Source of the DNA: Propionibacteriaceae bacterium
GTDB lineage: Bacteria > Actinomycetota > Actinomycetes > Propionibacteriales > Propionibacteriaceae
Length of the DNA stretch: 64,000 nt
Assembly (NCBI GenBank): GCA_031272505.1
Contig: JAISTQ010000054.1
Coordinates: 62,001-126,000 of the forward strand
Direction of reading: 5' to 3'
This document shows, piece by piece, positions 62,145 through 64,000 of the stretch (positions are counted from its first letter, which is position 1; every line of letters begins with the position of its first letter). The notes beneath the pieces were generated by a model. It searched no databases, was not told the DNA's origin, and saw only the letters and a list, made by a program, of their open reading frames with translations. Both the position numbers and the translations under genes were made by a program.

Positions 62145-63665
62145 ATGTACCCAGACCTGTTAGTTACCTACGATGACTACGAAGGGTGTCGCAACACACT
62201 GACTGGCATCCTCTGCGACTTGAAGGACCACACTCGGCAGTTCACTGCTCTCGGAAGCTATGTCGGGCACGCAGACTTGCAACAGAGGCTTGAACACTTC
62301 GCTGAAAGCTGGCAGATCAGACGCGGATGGACCATCGATCTACTCCACGAAATCCGCAATGAAATCGCCGAACAATGTCAAGCATGGGTGGATTTTGACA
62401 AGAACAGTTGCTTGGCGAATCGGCCCATGGAGAACAATCAACACACAACGAATCAGGATCAGAAGGATCAAGGCAACCCAAGCACGAATAACCAACAGGG
62501 TCCTAGTAATTCGAATCCCGCAATACCTCCACCCAATTCCCCGGCAGTTACTCCTCCCAAGCTCAAGGAAAAGGATCGAATTGGTCCTAAAAGGTTGCCA
62601 GGAGAAGAACCCCCAGAGATGAGACCTCGCAAGGCTAAAAAGGAAGCCGACACTTCCCAGGAAAAAGATGATGCAACTGCAACAGCTCCAATGGAGGTTA
62701 GTGGAGGGAACACTGGCACTGGCGTCGGTGAATCAAACCCAATCAACCCTTGGGCGCCAAAACCACTGGGAACAGTCTCATTACCGCAGACTGATGCAGA
62801 AGAAACCGCTGATGGAACGTACAAGGCATTCGAACAACCTGTTTCATCCCCACCGGTGGCAACGGGCGCACTTGGAGCGATTTTCAACTACCTTCAGAGG
62901 CAAGTGGCAGTTGAAGCCGCTGCAGAAGCTAGTACGCCAGCGGTCGAGCTGTCATTGGCGGATCGCATCAACTTGGAGCTCAGCGCGATGGGTATTACCG
63001 CAGAAGAAGTCACAGTCAAAGCAGACCCGATGGATCCCAACGCGATCGTCGCCTACTTGCAGACTGGTGATGGCTCGGTGCTGCAAGTGGAGTTGAGCAA
63101 GGCAGCAGCCGATACGGAGAATCTCTTTACCGCAGATGTGAGTACAACGCCCGTTTCGCTCACCGACAGTCTTGCCTCCGACCTGCAGAGTGATGATCTA
63201 GCTTTCCGTGACGCAGTTACTGAACGTGAAATGATGATCGAGCGTGAGGCAGCAATAGCACGCGAGGCGCTGGCCGCAAGCGAGCCTGATTTGGCAACTA
63301 CTTCAAGTTCCTTGAGTGGTAGTGGCGGCGGAGGCGGTCTTGGAGGTGGCAGCCTGGGGAGCGGCGGCCTCTTCGCTGACGATTCCAGCCTGATCGATCC
63401 TGACAGCAGTTTCAGTGGCTCAGATCTGTTTGGCACTACTTCAGTTACAACAAGTACAACCCCATCACACGATGCCTGGGGGTTACAGAGTCAGGTAACT
63501 GATTCGGACTCTTTGAGTTCGTCATCGGCTGGAATGGCCGGCATGGGGATGGGGATGATGGGTGGTGCCATGGGAATGCGTGGCGGCTCAAGTGGCCAGG
63601 ACGGCAAAGGAGTACGTAACAGAAATCGACGCCTCCTAGATGAGGCAGGAAAGGAAGGTGAATGA
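62145..63665 (+). CDS. T7SS-associated protein with WXG-like N-terminus and Gly/Met-rich tail
   Basis: The 506-residue protein starts with about 90 helical residues resembling an ESX/WXG100-type helical hairpin (FAESWQIRRGWTIDLLHEI). A long Asn/Pro/Ser-rich, probably disordered region follows, then an acidic helical part (about 310-430) and a Gly/Ser region with MAGMGMGMMGGAMGM near the end. Actinobacterial ESX-linked proteins often have such Gly/Met tails. The ATG follows AAAGGAGG at good spacing; the longer frame from 61950 overlaps the divergent gene. The DNA is near 50% GC, far below the rest of the window. Its stop overlaps the next gene by 4 nt (ATGA), so both are probably made together, perhaps as chaperone/partner and effector (inference). 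Confidence 0.65.
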   Translation: MYPDLLVTYDDYEGCRNTLTGILCDLKDHTRQFTALGSYVGHADLQQRLEHFAESWQIRRGWTIDLLHEIRNEIAEQCQAWVDFDKNSCLANRPMENNQHTTNQDQKDQGNPSTNNQQGPSNSNPAIPPPNSPAVTPPKLKEKDRIGPKRLPGEEPPEMRPRKAKKEADTSQEKDDATATAPMEVSGGNTGTGVGESNPINPWAPKPLGTVSLPQTDAEETADGTYKAFEQPVSSPPVATGALGAIFNYLQRQVAVEAAAEASTPAVELSLADRINLELSAMGITAEEVTVKADPMDPNAIVAYLQTGDGSVLQVELSKAAADTENLFTADVSTTPVSLTDSLASDLQSDDLAFRDAVTEREMMIEREAAIAREALAASEPDLATTSSSLSGSGGGGGLGGGSLGSGGLFADDSSLIDPDSSFSGSDLFGTTSVTTSTTPSHDAWGLQSQVTDSDSLSSSSAGMAGMGMGMMGGAMGMRGGSSGQDGKGVRNRNRRLLDEAGKEGE

Positions 63666-64000
63666 CAATGGGAAACAATCGACCCAAGGACTGGTCGGAG
63701 TTTGGTTACAGCTCTGATCCAGTGTCGGGAGATCCAGACAAGATCGCGGGCCAGGTTCAGAAGCTACATGAGTCTGCAAAGACTCTCAGAAGTGCTCGAA
63801 AGAACCTGAAGAACTTGATGGATCCAAAACGAAATGTGGGGGAGGGCTTCCAGAAGATTTTGGAAGACATTGAGATGGCGCGTGAAGCGATTCGAAAGAT
63901 TGAGTCACGTATTGATGGTGCGGAACTTGAGCTTGGTATGTACGCACATAAGCTTGAGGAATCTCAGACTGAGTCCCTAACGGCATATGGAAAAGGAAAG
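63662..64000 (+). CDS. Putative T7SS effector N-terminal domain (3' partial)
   Basis: The frame is open to the window edge; 113 codons are visible. The start contains WSEFGYSSDPVSGDPDKIAG, which matches the T7SS signal-domain pattern (SDPVPGDP) found at the N-terminus of large actinobacterial secreted toxins, followed by a long helical hairpin (about residues 28-100). The toxin or effector domain, if any, lies outside the window. ATG at 63662 overlaps the previous stop; another ATG at 63668 is equally placed. Confidence 0.6.
   Translation, partial: MTMGNNRPKDWSEFGYSSDPVSGDPDKIAGQVQKLHESAKTLRSARKNLKNLMDPKRNVGEGFQKILEDIEMAREAIRKIESRIDGAELELGMYAHKLEESQTESLTAYGKGK

Overview
This is a GC-rich chromosomal segment of an actinobacterium (Actinomycetota). 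The evidence is a GC-rich codon pattern, menaquinone genes with a MenJ-type isoprenyl reductase, an actinobacterial M13 peptidase, a class E-like sortase, a type VII secretion (T7SS) style effector start, and many genes whose -10 hexamer lies only 6-8 nt before the start codon (apparently leaderless mRNAs). A narrower placement (for example Propionibacteriales or Actinomycetales) cannot be made from the sequence alone. No rRNA, CRISPR array, prophage or full insertion sequence is visible; one tRNA gene (Tyr) is present.

Layout. (1) 1-2956: the 3' part of a surface protein made of tandem Ig-like repeats with a cell-wall sorting tail, followed by a sortase. (2) 3284-12479: menaquinone biosynthesis, menE-menA-menC-menD (menD as two overlapping ORFs), a TauE/SafE permease, menF, menG and a geranylgeranyl-reductase-family gene. 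(3) 12489-27373: a complete 14-gene complex I operon nuoA-N, mostly with 4-nt start/stop overlaps. (4) 27418-38747, mixed strands: polyprenyl diphosphate synthase, transaldolase, amidase, a membrane-anchored PstS-like protein, NhaA, an M13 metallopeptidase and the 2-oxoacid:ferredoxin oxidoreductase pair korAB, with a candidate 16-aa leader ORF before korA. (5) 38968-39927: tRNA-Tyr and an exonuclease III-like gene. (6) 39997-46075: a six-gene ABC-2 exporter operon with two ATPases, two permeases and two HlyD-like adaptors. (7) 46164-54077: PrsW-type protease, Ssb, a ribbon-helix-helix antitoxin-like protein, EttA, an acyl-CoA ligase, a double-hotdog thioesterase and an FHA-like protein. (8) 54307-64000: a large secreted GH3 glycosidase behind a structured leader, a secreted RCC1/InlB-repeat protein, an unknown PQ-rich protein, and the start of a low-GC T7SS-type module.

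Regions 2-4 fit together as one respiratory unit: the men genes and the polyprenyl synthase make menaquinone, the MenJ-like enzyme probably saturates its tail, Nuo reduces it with NADH, and KorAB supplies reduced ferredoxin from a 2-oxoacid.

The most unusual signal is a dispersed family of modular palindromic elements (about 90-290 bp). Copies lie between genes, and three lie in frame inside menE, menC and menD; another supplies the stop codons of two convergent genes. Their hairpin arms differ in sequence from copy to copy but keep pairing (compensatory changes), and they stay open in different reading frames. They resemble in behaviour the Rickettsia palindromic elements. Other leads are a three-copy 18-bp operator-like palindrome (ATGGGGA-N4-TCCCCAT) before the FHA, RCC1 and T7SS genes, a MITE-like element with 19-bp perfect inverted ends plus a deleted relative, twin 44-bp palindromes, and the leaderless leader ORF coupled to korA.
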